NCBI GenBank assembly: GCA_024698705.1 | Contig: JAILQX010000051.1 | Span: forward strand, 1-64,000 | Reading direction: 5' to 3' | Length of the DNA: 64,000 nt | Source of the DNA: Lachnospiraceae bacterium | Lineage (GTDB): Bacteria > Bacillota > Clostridia > Lachnospirales > Lachnospiraceae | Part shown: piece after piece, positions 1 through 9,200 of the stretch | Position numbering within the stretch: position 1 is the first letter of the stretch | Layout: each line of letters begins with the position of its first letter | Position numbers and translations under genes: made by a program | The notes under the pieces: model-generated | Told to the model about the DNA's origin: nothing | Database searches by the model: none | Seen by the model: the letters and a program-made list of their open reading frames with translations, nothing else

Positions 1-372
1 GTAATAAGATCCAATACCGACAATGAAGAAAAGATATTTGCAACAGCCAGAGGATATGGAGAGTTCAAAGGCCGGTGGGAGTTTCCCGGAGGAAAGATAG
101 AAGAAGGAGAAACGCCACAGCAGGCACTTGTTCGTGAAATAAAAGAGGAGCTTACAGCCGACATTGAGGTGGGTGAGCTTATAAAAACCATTGAGTATGA
201 TTATCCTGCATTTCATTTATCAATGGATTGCTTCTGGGCTGAAGTAACAAATGGTGAGCTGATTCTTAAAGAAGCAGAAGCAGCAAAATGGCTCTCGAAG
301 GAAGAACTGGATTCGGTGGATTGGTTACCGGCAGATTTGGAATTGGTGGAGAGAATAAGAGAGACTTGGTAG
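1..372 (+). CDS. Nudix hydrolase (MutT-like), 5'-truncated
   Basis: The reading frame is open from the first base of the window, so the start lies outside; about 123 residues remain. A complete Nudix box is visible at roughly residues 30-52: GG-KIEEGE, seven residues, then REIKEEL, matching GX5EX7REUXEE. This glutamate-rich loop binds the divalent metal for hydrolysis of nucleoside diphosphate-X substrates. The short size and the EFPGGK context resemble MutT-type 8-oxo-dGTP diphosphatases, but CTP pyrophosphohydrolases look alike and the substrate cannot be decided. The C-terminal part (EAAKWLSKEEL...VDWLPAD) is the usual MutT ending, so the 3' end is intact. Confidence 0.85.
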   Translation, partial: VIRSNTDNEEKIFATARGYGEFKGRWEFPGGKIEEGETPQQALVREIKEELTADIEVGELIKTIEYDYPAFHLSMDCFWAEVTNGELILKEAEAAKWLSKEELDSVDWLPADLELVERIRETW

Positions 373-530
373 AAAAAAGAAGAAGTAAATTGAGATTTGT
401 AGAAATGATAGATGATACAAGGAATTATACGAGTGGTTATAAACTAAAAGCTAATTTGATTGATGAAAAGGTAGCTAGTTTTATGGTTGCTCAAAATTCA
501 CTAAATATCGAGGTATAAGTCAACTGTAAT

Positions 531-1136
531 ATGAGCATGGATTCTTCAGAAATTGTAAACATATTTGCCTTCCTGGCCATTTTTCTAATCGTACTCATTT
601 TGTTTTCTTGTTTTTTTAGACTGCGTATTGAGTCACCGGAGAGAAGAGCTGGAAGACTTGGAGAACGTTTTGCGAGCAGGCTTATTAGTGAGACGTTGGA
701 AGAAGACGATGTACTCTTGACAAATGTACCAATATTTGCTGACGGTAAACAGACAGAGCTTGATAATGTCATCATAAACAGTTATGGAGTCTTTATAATT
801 GAGGTTAAGAACTATTATGGTGAGATTTTCGGTGACGAAGATGACCATGAGTGGATAAAGAACAAGATAACACCTGCTGGGAACATATATCAAAAGAGTG
901 TCAAAAACCCTATTAAACAGGTGAAAAGACAAATATACATCTTGTCTAGTCTGCTGAAGGAGAATGGGCTAAATGTCTGGATAGAGGGATACATATTTTT
1001 TGTAGAGAGGAATTGTCCGGTAGACAGTGATTTTGTACTGGAAACGACTGATGATATATATAATGCTATTCATTTGGCTACTCGAAATAGGTTGTCATTA
1101 AAGACACAGAACAAGATTATTTCGTTATTATCATAG
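531..1136 (+). CDS. Membrane-anchored NERD domain protein
   Basis: 201 residues. Residues about 8-30 form one hydrophobic membrane segment, followed by a NERD (nuclease-related) domain: GRLGERFASRL near residue 41, TELDNVIINSYGVFIIEVKNYYG near 77-99. The D...EVK arrangement is the endonuclease-fold core. NERD proteins are thought to act on nucleic acid, but few have a proven role. No good ribosome binding site lies directly ahead of the ATG at 531 and the second ATG at 537 is also possible; translation may be coupled to upstream reading. It precedes the MazG/helicase genes on the same strand, about 85 bases away. A second NERD gene lies at 28639. Confidence 0.75.
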   Translation: MSMDSSEIVNIFAFLAIFLIVLILFSCFFRLRIESPERRAGRLGERFASRLISETLEEDDVLLTNVPIFADGKQTELDNVIINSYGVFIIEVKNYYGEIFGDEDDHEWIKNKITPAGNIYQKSVKNPIKQVKRQIYILSSLLKENGLNVWIEGYIFFVERNCPVDSDFVLETTDDIYNAIHLATRNRLSLKTQNKIISLLS

Positions 1137-1221
1137 AAGTTTATAACAAGCAGTGATCCAACGTAAGGAAGTATATATCTAAATAGATATCTTGAATAGA
1201 GTAATTGGGAAGAGGATTTTT

Positions 1222-1542
1222 ATGAATAACAATACAATAGAAAGAATAAGAAGATTTACGGAGGATAGAGACTGGGATCAGTTTCATTCACCGGCTAATA
1301 TTGCAAAATCCATAGTGATTGAAGCTGCTGAGTTATTGGAATGTTTCCAGTGGAGCGACACTGAATATGATATATCAAAAGTGGAAGAAGAACTTGCTGA
1401 TGTTATGGTTTACTGCAGGAACATGCTGGATAAACTCGGCCTTGATGAGGATGAGATAGTAAACAGAAAGATGGATCAGAATGAAGCCAAGTATCCAGTT
1501 GAAAAAGCAAAAGGAACAAGTGCTAAGTACGATCAGCTGTAG
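1222..1542 (+). CDS. MazG-like nucleotide pyrophosphohydrolase
   Basis: 106 residues from the ATG at 1222, which has a GGGAAGAGG site upstream; an in-frame TTG at 1192 is less likely. All-alpha NTP pyrophosphohydrolase of the MazG/dCTPase (RS21-C6) superfamily. The metal-binding signature is visible as EAAELLE around residues 34-40 and EELADV around 56-61, that is EXXE followed by EXXD. The family hydrolyses (d)NTPs to monophosphates and pyrophosphate. The gene ends 12 bases before the nuclease-helicase start and is surely co-transcribed with it. That pairing suggests nucleotide depletion or sanitation linked to a helicase, plausibly in phage defence, but this is inference. Confidence 0.85.
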   Translation: MNNNTIERIRRFTEDRDWDQFHSPANIAKSIVIEAAELLECFQWSDTEYDISKVEEELADVMVYCRNMLDKLGLDEDEIVNRKMDQNEAKYPVEKAKGTSAKYDQL

Positions 1543-1554
1543 GAGAATCAAGGA

Positions 1555-3411
1555 ATGATAATCTATGAAGATACAATACAACAATTCGCTGATGATGTGA
1601 TATTAAATAGGATTAGCGATAGGCTTTATGACTCATTAAGAGAACATCATCTTAGCGGAGGAAGTGAGAGCGAGATCAATTCATGGAACAACTCGTTGCA
1701 GTTCATGAAAAATGTTCTTGATACTCCCCAAATACCAAAAGACTGCAACGTGGCAATCGAGTATAACATTCCACAGACATCCAAAAGAGTCGATTTCATG
1801 ATTTTGGGCAAGGATGACAATGATATTGATCACGTAGTAATAATAGAACTTAAGCAGTGGGCAAAAGTTGAGAAGGTCAATGATACGTTCAGGCATTCTG
1901 TTATGTCTGATCTGCGTTCTCATGAGCCTGTTGCACATCCTTCTTACCAGGCTTATACATACAAAAGTCTTATAAGAAACTACGGTGGAGCAGAAGATCT
2001 TGATGAGAGTTCTCTCAATCCATGTGCATATCTGCACAACATGTCTGAAGATTACAGATCTGTAATAGAGGATGATATATATTCCGACTGGACAAAGGAA
2101 GCACCGGTCTTCTTAAAGTCTGATGTATTAAAGCTTCGTGAATTCATTCATCAGTATATCACCGCAAAGTCTTCTGATGATCAGCTTCTGTATAAGATAG
2201 ATTACGGAAAGATCAAACCAACAAAGTGTCTTCAGGATTCCATAGATTCCATGCTGTGCGGCAATAAGGAATTTGAGATGATCGATGAACAGGCCGTGGC
2301 ATATGATTTTATCATGAATGCAATAAAGTCAGCTGCCAGTGATCTAAAGAAGCATGTGATAATAATACAGGGAGGACCGGGAACAGGAAAGTCGGTCCTG
2401 GCTGTTAATGTACTTGCAGACAGCATCACAAAACTTGGATACAATGCATCATATATTACAAAGAACAGTGCTCCGAGAAACTGCTATCAGTCTCTGCTTG
2501 CTAAAGGAGACGCTAAAAAGATTGTTGATCTTAAACTAGCATTCCGTTCACCTCATTCACTTCCGTTTGTACCTGACAACGGAATAGATGTGGGAATCTA
2601 TGATGAAGCACACAGAATGCAGAAAAAGCCATATATGTATAAAGGCGAGGATATGCTTAAGGATGCAATAAGAGCATCACGTGTATCGGTATTCTTTGTC
2701 GATGAAGATCAGCGTATCACAGCCAATGACTGTTATAACATAGATACCATTAAGCAGTATGCAATGGATATGGGAGCAGTATTGGAAACCAGAGAGCCGT
2801 TTGTTCTCCAGTCGCAGTTCAGATGCAACGGAAGTGATGGCTATATAGCCTTTCTTGATGATGTCCTCGAACTTAGAGAGACGGCAAACAAGACACTTGA
2901 TCTTAAAGACTTTGATTTCCGTATTTTTGATACACCAGCTCTTATGAAAGAAGCACTTCGTGTTTTCAATGAAGAAAGAAACAAATCAAGGATGTGCGCA
3001 GGATACTGCTATGACTGGAATGTAAAGAACAAACGAGGCGAATGGGATATCATGATCGAGGATTTCCATGCAAAATGGAATCTTGAGAATGATAACATAT
3101 TTGCGATAAATCCCGATTCCTTTGAACAGATAGGCTGCATACATACTGTCCAAGGAATGGAATTTGATTATGTCGGTGTAATTATTGGAAAAGATTTAAG
3201 ATATATAAACGGCCATGTATGTACAGACAAAACCGCTATTTCAAAAGATGATCACACAAGCCGTATCAGACAGTGCAAAGATAATGCACTTGCAGAAAGA
3301 TTGATAAAGAACACATATAAAGTACTTCTTACACGAGGTCAGAAAGGCTGCTTTGTATATTGCGAAGATGAAGCTCTACGAGATTATCTGAAAAAGAGGA
3401 TAGAGGAGTAG
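1555..3411 (+). CDS. Nuclease-SF1 helicase fusion (DUF2075, schlafen group 3-like)
   Basis: 618 residues. The N-terminal third carries a restriction-endonuclease-like core: RVDFMILGK around residue 80 followed by VVIIELKQW near 98, the D...ExK pattern of PD-(D/E)XK nucleases. The C-terminal two thirds are a DUF2075 superfamily-1 helicase: Walker A GGPGTGKS near residue 273, Walker B GIYDEAHR near 345, FFVDEDQRI near 383, QSQFRCNG near 420, VQGMEFDYVGV near 536 and LLTRGQKG near 595. ATP-driven remodelling of nucleic acid joined to cleavage is the expected activity. It follows the MazG gene by 12 bases and is followed after 6 bases by an unknown gene. The DUF2075 call is firm; the nuclease reading depends on motif spacing. 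Confidence 0.85.
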   Translation: MIIYEDTIQQFADDVILNRISDRLYDSLREHHLSGGSESEINSWNNSLQFMKNVLDTPQIPKDCNVAIEYNIPQTSKRVDFMILGKDDNDIDHVVIIELKQWAKVEKVNDTFRHSVMSDLRSHEPVAHPSYQAYTYKSLIRNYGGAEDLDESSLNPCAYLHNMSEDYRSVIEDDIYSDWTKEAPVFLKSDVLKLREFIHQYITAKSSDDQLLYKIDYGKIKPTKCLQDSIDSMLCGNKEFEMIDEQAVAYDFIMNAIKSAASDLKKHVIIIQGGPGTGKSVLAVNVLADSITKLGYNASYITKNSAPRNCYQSLLAKGDAKKIVDLKLAFRSPHSLPFVPDNGIDVGIYDEAHRMQKKPYMYKGEDMLKDAIRASRVSVFFVDEDQRITANDCYNIDTIKQYAMDMGAVLETREPFVLQSQFRCNGSDGYIAFLDDVLELRETANKTLDLKDFDFRIFDTPALMKEALRVFNEERNKSRMCAGYCYDWNVKNKRGEWDIMIEDFHAKWNLENDNIFAINPDSFEQIGCIHTVQGMEFDYVGVIIGKDLRYINGHVCTDKTAISKDDHTSRIRQCKDNALAERLIKNTYKVLLTRGQKGCFVYCEDEALRDYLKKRIEE

Positions 3412-3417
3412 AACGAT

Positions 3418-3840
3418 ATGTATGATATAAGAGAAGAACTAATGTATAAAATGGTAAAGGAACTAAAAGAGGAACAGCCTCATTTCGAAATCATGACAGA
3501 CGAAGAGTATTACTACTCTGATTACGGCATTACTCGCAGAAAGAGAAATCAGACCTGTTCTAACGTTGTATACATGCATTGCCTTGTACCGGGAGTTGCA
3601 AAAAACCTCTTTGGCGCCTATTTTCACAAGAAGGACATAGCTATTGCGGTACCTATGGATTTTGAGACTTTTACGACAGATCTTAATGTCGAACGCAAAG
3701 TTGAGGATGTGTTTAAGAAGCCTTATATATCATTTAAGGTAATTCGCAAGGATTATGATGAAATGTACGAAGATGGAAAGAAGCTGATATCGGATCTGCT
3801 GGCATTTGCCGATAAGAACAACTTTAGAAATAAATGGTAA
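3418..3840 (+). CDS. Unknown protein downstream of nuclease-helicase
   Basis: 140 residues, no family recognised. It starts 6 bases after the helicase stop, with GAGGAGTAGAACG serving as ribosome binding region, so it belongs to the same transcript. The sequence is charged at both ends (IREELMYKMVKELKEEQ at the start), with a central hydrophobic stretch (AKNLFGAYFHKKDIAIAVPMDF) that reads as buried beta strands rather than a membrane segment. No signal peptide, cysteine motif or nucleotide-binding loop. The tight linkage suggests a partner of the MazG/helicase pair. Confidence 0.7.
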   Translation: MYDIREELMYKMVKELKEEQPHFEIMTDEEYYYSDYGITRRKRNQTCSNVVYMHCLVPGVAKNLFGAYFHKKDIAIAVPMDFETFTTDLNVERKVEDVFKKPYISFKVIRKDYDEMYEDGKKLISDLLAFADKNNFRNKW

Positions 3841-3876
3841 TTCGAATACGATAGAGATATCAGATGAAAGGCAAAC

Positions 3877-4788
3877 ATGAACGCTCTTGTGATTGGAGGA
3901 AGTGGCGGACTCAGCAGTGTGCTGGCATCCAAAGCTTTAGATAAATACAAAGTATATACATTAACAAGAGGGGAGCGTATTCTCCCTGAAGGTGTAATAC
4001 CTCTAAAAGCAGACAGAAATAACCTTGATGCTTTCAAGGAAGTTATAAGCTCAGCAAACGTTCATTTTGATGTTGTATTTGACTGCATCTGCATGAATAA
4101 GGAACATGCCAAAGCAGATATCGAAATACTGTCTGAGTATACCGACAGACTTATAGTTGTTTCGACAGATTCTGTATTTGACGGAAAATGCAAGAAGACT
4201 CCAGAAGATGAAAGCGGTGTATGTCTTAAAGCAGACGGTGATACAAAGGATTGCGATTATGCCCAGAATAAAAGACAGATGGAAAAGGTTTTTTTAAATG
4301 AAATGTTATCACGATCATCTGGGCTTAAGATAACCATATTCAGACCGGGACATATATACGGCCCGGGATTTTTGCTGGGTTGTTTCCCTGAACATAGCAG
4401 ACAAGAAGATCTGGTCGATCACATCATTTCTAAAAAGCCCATACGTTTAGTGGGAATGGGAACATATCTGATACATCCTATATTTGTGGATGACCTGGCA
4501 GAGACAATGATAGACTGCGTTCAAAATGACAAGACTTTCAATGAGATATTCTGTATAGGAGGTCCTGAAGCAGTTGAAAACAGGATATATTATGAATATA
4601 TTGCAGATATACTTGGAGTTGATATAAATGTGCAGGAGATACCGCTTACGGGATATCTGGATGCACATCCTGAATATGCAGGTCATCTGTGTCACAGGAT
4701 ATATGATCTATCAAAACTAAGGAATACGGGAGTAAAGATGACGTCAACACATCTTTATGAAGGCATCAGAAAAACTCTTAATAAGTAA
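3877..4788 (+). CDS. Extended SDR / NAD-dependent epimerase-dehydratase family protein
   Basis: 303 residues. N-terminal Rossmann fold with the glycine-rich loop GGSGGLS at residues 7-13, a DCICMN segment near 70, VVSTDSVFDG near 93 and the catalytic-type YAQNK (Tyr-x3-Lys) near 127. FRPGHIYGPG and HPIFVDDLAETM are typical of extended SDRs acting on nucleotide sugars or related substrates. The substrate cannot be told. It lies 36 bases after the unknown gene on the same strand, so it may share its transcript, though its metabolic character fits a neighbouring housekeeping gene as well. Confidence 0.8.
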   Translation: MNALVIGGSGGLSSVLASKALDKYKVYTLTRGERILPEGVIPLKADRNNLDAFKEVISSANVHFDVVFDCICMNKEHAKADIEILSEYTDRLIVVSTDSVFDGKCKKTPEDESGVCLKADGDTKDCDYAQNKRQMEKVFLNEMLSRSSGLKITIFRPGHIYGPGFLLGCFPEHSRQEDLVDHIISKKPIRLVGMGTYLIHPIFVDDLAETMIDCVQNDKTFNEIFCIGGPEAVENRIYYEYIADILGVDINVQEIPLTGYLDAHPEYAGHLCHRIYDLSKLRNTGVKMTSTHLYEGIRKTLNK

Positions 4789-4842
4789 CCAGCAAAGAAA
4801 TATATAACAATACAAAATAATCACAGGAAAGATATAAGAACG

Positions 4843-4938
4843 ATGAGAAAACGTACATTACTTACAAGCCTAGCAACAATCATGACCAAAAGCTGGAAAA
4901 GTTTTCAAATAACAAAAAGAGGTCTCAAACATGCATAA
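4843..4938 (+). pseudogene. Decayed N-terminus of a lipoprotein paralogue
   Basis: The 5' end of the lipoprotein gene at 5154, with about 35 bases of its upstream region, is repeated here imperfectly. Both copies have a CACAGGAAAGATATAAGA-like leader (ATTACAGG in the second) and an ATG reading MRK-TL-TSLA. The copy here diverges after about 15 codons and stops after 31. This is the stump of a second lipoprotein gene, lost by deletion, rather than a functional small gene. Confidence 0.55.
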
Positions 4939-4995
4939 ATACGGTTTTCTGAAAGGTGTAAAAATTTTCAGAAATGGAACCGAAATTTGTTCAAA

Positions 4996-5042
4996 TTCAA
5001 ATATCAAATAATTTGAATATTACATTTTTTCAAATATCAAAT
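4996..5042. repeat. AT-rich direct repeat TTCAAATATCAAAT x2
   Basis: The 14-mer TTCAAATATCAAAT occurs at 4996-5009 and 5029-5042, with an inverted ATTTGAAT between them. It lies in the 215-base stretch ahead of the intact lipoprotein gene. It may be a regulator site or just AT-rich drift. Confidence 0.35.
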
Positions 5043-5153
5043 TAAGATATAGAAATGAGAAATGAGTTAACTCGGTATATCATATAATATGTATATAGAA
5101 ATAATGATAGGCATGCTAATAATACAAATAATTACAGGAAAGATATAAGAAAG

Positions 5154-5894
5154 ATGAGAAAACATACATTAATTACAAGCCTTGCAGCCGTCATGACTAT
5201 TACCGCTTTAACAGGATGCGGAAGTGCCAATGATACTATTCAGAATACTGAAACACAACCCGAGGTAAAAGAAGAAACGGTCATAGAAAGTGAAGAAGCA
5301 AAAGAAGAGCAGCCAACCGTAAATGAAGAAGCTTCCGGTGAAATACCAGACGCTTCAGTTTCATCGGCGGATGATAAGATATACGAGCAGTTTATTAACG
5401 ATGAGTTAAAATTGGATGGAAAAACCTTCTCAGAGATCTTCAGCTTTATGCAGGAGGATTTCAATACGGATCCTACAACATTTTACTATGATGTTGATGA
5501 GGACGGTAAAGATGAACTGCTTGTAACAACACTGTTCTATGGCTATAACATCTATGATGTAAGAGACGGAGAACTTCTGCTGCTTGATTGCGGTGACGGA
5601 ACGGCAGCAGCCTGCGGCGTTTACGAAGTAAACGGTCATGTGTACGTCAGTCACAGTGACTTTTCTCATGCAGGCAGGAAAATGCTTGATCTTACAAGAT
5701 ATGACCAAAACGGAAATGTCACGGAGACTATAACAATAAATGCGGAATACTGGGATTCTGAAGATGATGTTTATGATGAGAACAGTGATTTCACATATAA
5801 CGGTCAAAAGATCACCATGCAGGAATACGAGGATCATATGAATTCACTTGTCTTCATAGATCCGGATTCTGCAAATGCAAGACCGGCACCGTAG
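5154..5894 (+). CDS. Lipoprotein with DxDxDG calcium-type loop
   Basis: 246 residues. A lipoprotein signal peptide is clear: MRK, a hydrophobic run, then lipobox LTGC with the modified Cys near residue 22. An acidic, Glu/Thr-rich linker (about residues 28-65) would hold the domain away from the membrane. The folded part has the loop DVDEDGKDELLV near 113-124, a calcium-binding-type repeat seen in VCBS/FG-GAP-like secreted proteins. No enzyme motif is visible. The AGGAAAGATATAAGAAAG leader supplies the ribosome site. Remnants of relatives lie on both sides (4843 and 5895). Function unknown; surface-exposed. Confidence 0.75.
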   Translation: MRKHTLITSLAAVMTITALTGCGSANDTIQNTETQPEVKEETVIESEEAKEEQPTVNEEASGEIPDASVSSADDKIYEQFINDELKLDGKTFSEIFSFMQEDFNTDPTTFYYDVDEDGKDELLVTTLFYGYNIYDVRDGELLLLDCGDGTAAACGVYEVNGHVYVSHSDFSHAGRKMLDLTRYDQNGNVTETITINAEYWDSEDDVYDENSDFTYNGQKITMQEYEDHMNSLVFIDPDSANARPAP

Positions 5895-6102
5895 TATATA
5901 TCCAATAATACTCACCACAAGCCTTGACCTTTCCGTAGCCGGTGATGATCAGCTTGTATGGGATATAAGCGCCTTTGACAGATACAGCGGTACAGAGTTT
6001 TACGCACCGACAAAGAAAAGTAACACATTTTCCCTGACGGTCAAGAATGAAAAAGGCGACTATGACGGAGCGGTATTTCTGATAAATCATTTTTATTTAT
6101 AA
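5895..6102 (+). pseudogene. Possible C-terminal remnant of a related secreted protein
   Basis: Directly after the lipoprotein stop, another frame is open to the stop at 6100-6102 and reads like protein: SVAGDDQLVWDISAFD, then EFYAPTKKSNTFSLTVKNE and DGAVFLINHF. The nearest start (5875) lies inside the lipoprotein gene and has no ribosome site. This looks like the C-terminus of a beta-rich protein left by deletion or a frameshift, followed at once by a terminator. Chance coding-like sequence cannot be excluded. Confidence 0.35.
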
Positions 6103-6109
6103 AAAAATA

Positions 6110-6138
6110 AAACCGATGCATGATCGCATCGGTTTTTT
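6110..6138 (+). terminator. Intrinsic terminator after lipoprotein locus
   Basis: AAACCGATGC, loop ATGATC, GCATCGGTTT then T-rich sequence: a 10-bp stem followed by a U tract. Confidence 0.85.
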
Positions 6139-6236
6139 CGCACACTTCATTATGTATGATATCACATTTTTAAATACAAGTCTATACCTTTTTTGAGTTC
6201 TCTGCTAAGATGTAGGAACGTAAAAGGAGACACCAA

Positions 6237-9200
6237 ATGAGTGAAAAAATGTTTACCGGAACTTTCTACGGAACAACCCGGGAAGACGAAGAGAAAAAAC
6301 TGAATATGGTAAAAGAGATCGCAGAACAAAAGCTTAACAGCATTAAGCAAGATGCGACGAGACTTCAGGATGAACTGAAGTCATTAAGAGAAGTCTATGA
6401 TGCGGATGACAAGGAAGGACTGGCTCAGTGGTTTAACACGGATGCAAGGTTCAAGGAAGTCAGAAATGACATGAGGAGAGCCGAAAGAGCAGGTAAGAAG
6501 CCGTTTTTCGGGAGGGTCGACATTGAAGATCCGGATAATGAAAGACGCGAGAGCTTCTACATCGGAAAAACAGTCATAGCAAAAGATCCTTCATCGCCGG
6601 AGGTTATAGACTGGCGGGCACCGATCTCTTCCGTGTACTACGATCACAGCCTTGGCTCATGCGAATACAAAGTGCCCAAAGAAGGAATATTCAGGGTAGA
6701 TCTGAAAAGAAAACGAACATACGAAATAGAAGACGGAACCATCAAGGATTATTACGATTCGGATGTTGTTGCTAATGATGATCTGCTGACCAAATACCTT
6801 TCAAAGAGCAAACGAAATGTCCTTAGTGAGATCATTGCAACGATCCAGCAGGAACAGAATGAGATAATCAGAAAGAATCCAAGACATAACGTTCTGGTTC
6901 AGGGTAGTGCCGGATCCGGTAAGACGACGGTGGCCATGCACAGAATTTCATACATACTGTATAACTATGATACGGAATTTAAGCCGGAAGGATTCTATAT
7001 AGTAGGCAGCAATAAGGTGCTGTTAAACTACATCACAGGTGTTCTGCCGGACCTTGATGTATATGGCGTGCGGCAGATGACCATGGAGGAACTGTTTACC
7101 AGACTTCTCTATGAGGACTGGGACAACAGATATACTGTACGCAGATTTGATAAAACCGAAAAGAGCATAGGGATCAAGGGAACCGGAAAATGGTTTGAGC
7201 TTCTTAAGGATCATTGCAGGGAGATCGAAGATGAGATCATTCCGTGTAAGGATATAAGGATCGAAAAGAATGACAGACTGATAATGAGTTCCGAAGATAT
7301 AAAGAAGATCATAAATGATCTTCGTGAACTTCCTGTGATACGCAAGTTCGAGAGACTGAATGATGTGCTCATGACTAAACTGGAAAACGAGATTTACGGC
7401 AAGTACCATTCGTACAGCGAGGAAGAACAGAAAAAACTTATAAGGAAATACAAGAACTATTTTGACCGCTTCTACCTGAAGGATTCGGTATTTGAACTGT
7501 ATGAGAGGTTTGTGACAAGGCAAAAGGAGACCGATCATGACATAATCTATGAAAAGGATTCTCCGGATCTGTATGATCTGGCTTCCCTTGCATACATATA
7601 TAAGCGCATTAAGGAAAGCGAGGTAATTCAGGAAGCAAGCCATGTTGTGATCGACGAGGCACAGGATTTCGGAATGATGGTTTACAAGTCGTTAAAGTAC
7701 TGCATGAGCAAATGTACTTTTACCGTAATGGGGGATGTTTCCCAGAATATCAATTTTGGCAGCGGACTGTCAGACTGGGAAGATCTTAAGAAGGTGATGC
7801 TGCCTGATAAATATGATTATTTCGGACTTCTTAAAAAGAGTTACCGAAATACGGTGGAAATATCACAATTTGCGACAGATATCTTAAGACATGCCACATT
7901 TCCGATCTATCCCGTTGAACCGATCGTACGTCACGGGGATAAGGTTGAATGCAGAGGATATGAGAGTAAAGAAAGCTTAAGTGAAGCTGTTTTAAAACAG
8001 GCACTCAGGATGAAAGATAAGGAATATGAGACCATCGCTGTCATCTGTAAGGATGTTTATGAAGCAAAAGAAGTCTTAGAATATCTGGATGATCACACGG
8101 ATGTCAAATATTTCTCGGGGGAAGATATTGAATTTTCATCCGGAATATATGTTATTCCGATAGAGTATTCCAAGGGCCTTGAGTTTGATGCCGTGATCAT
8201 ATATGATGCCTCAGATGAAGCTTACCCCAAACAGGACGGTTATGCGAAGCTGTTGTATGTTGCCGCAACAAGGGCGCTTCATGAACTCAGCGTGTTCTAT
8301 ATGGGAACACTCACGGGACTGATCGCCGATCCGATACCGGAAGACAGGAAAAATATCACATTTGAAGATGATGATTTTCATATAAAGCCTGTTGAGTTTG
8401 AGGAGGAGTTCAAGACAAAAGAAGAGATCGCGAGAGAACAGGCAAATGAAGGCAACAGTGACAGGGCATTGCGTGAAAAATACGGTCCAAGGACGATCGA
8501 AGTCAAAGTAAAGAAACCACAGGCAAAAGAATCTGTCGTAAAGAATAAGGCTGCCGTTAGTGTAAAAGCCGGGATCATTAAACCTGTGCCGGGCATGATA
8601 AAAGATGAAACGACCAAAAGAGTTAAGGAGTCTGAATTTGGTGCCGCTCCGGAATCCACATCATTGAAACCGATCGGACACGGAAAGATAAATAACGGCA
8701 TCAGATGGATCAACAAGGATGAGACAAAACTCGAAATAGTCACGGGATACGGTATTCTTTCGATCATACCGGTCTCCGATGAAACCGTTCGCATCACTTT
8801 TTCAAAAGAAGATAATATCAAGCTTAAGCCGCTGCCCAAAGAAGTTAAATATGATCCGCAGGTCAAATGGCTGTGTGCCGACATGAGAGACAGTGTTGAG
8901 GTCAGACTTAATAAGCTTACCGTAAAGATCGATAAAAGATCGGGTGCCTTGAGTTTTGTAACCAAAAAGGGAACTGTACTTTTGTCCGAAAACGCAGGTA
9001 CGTCAAGACAGTATCATGAAGTCGGAAAAGTATGGTGGGATTATTTTGACTGGGGCAAGAAAGAAAAACTCAGCGCAAGGTCAAAGGATCCGCAGTCGTG
9101 GATGGATCTTTGCGGGGTTGCCGGATATATTTCCCATGGAAATGATGAAGATCCGGTGCTATTGATGAGCGGGAACGGATATCAGATACTTGTGGTGCCC

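Noticed and set aside
288-518. 76-codon open frame overlapping the Nudix gene end
   Set aside because: The start lies inside the Nudix gene with no ribosome site. The part after 372 is somewhat protein-like and could be a remnant, but nothing supports expression.
8378-8965. 195-codon minus-strand open frame
   Set aside because: Lies wholly inside the helD C-terminal region in an antisense frame without start signals.
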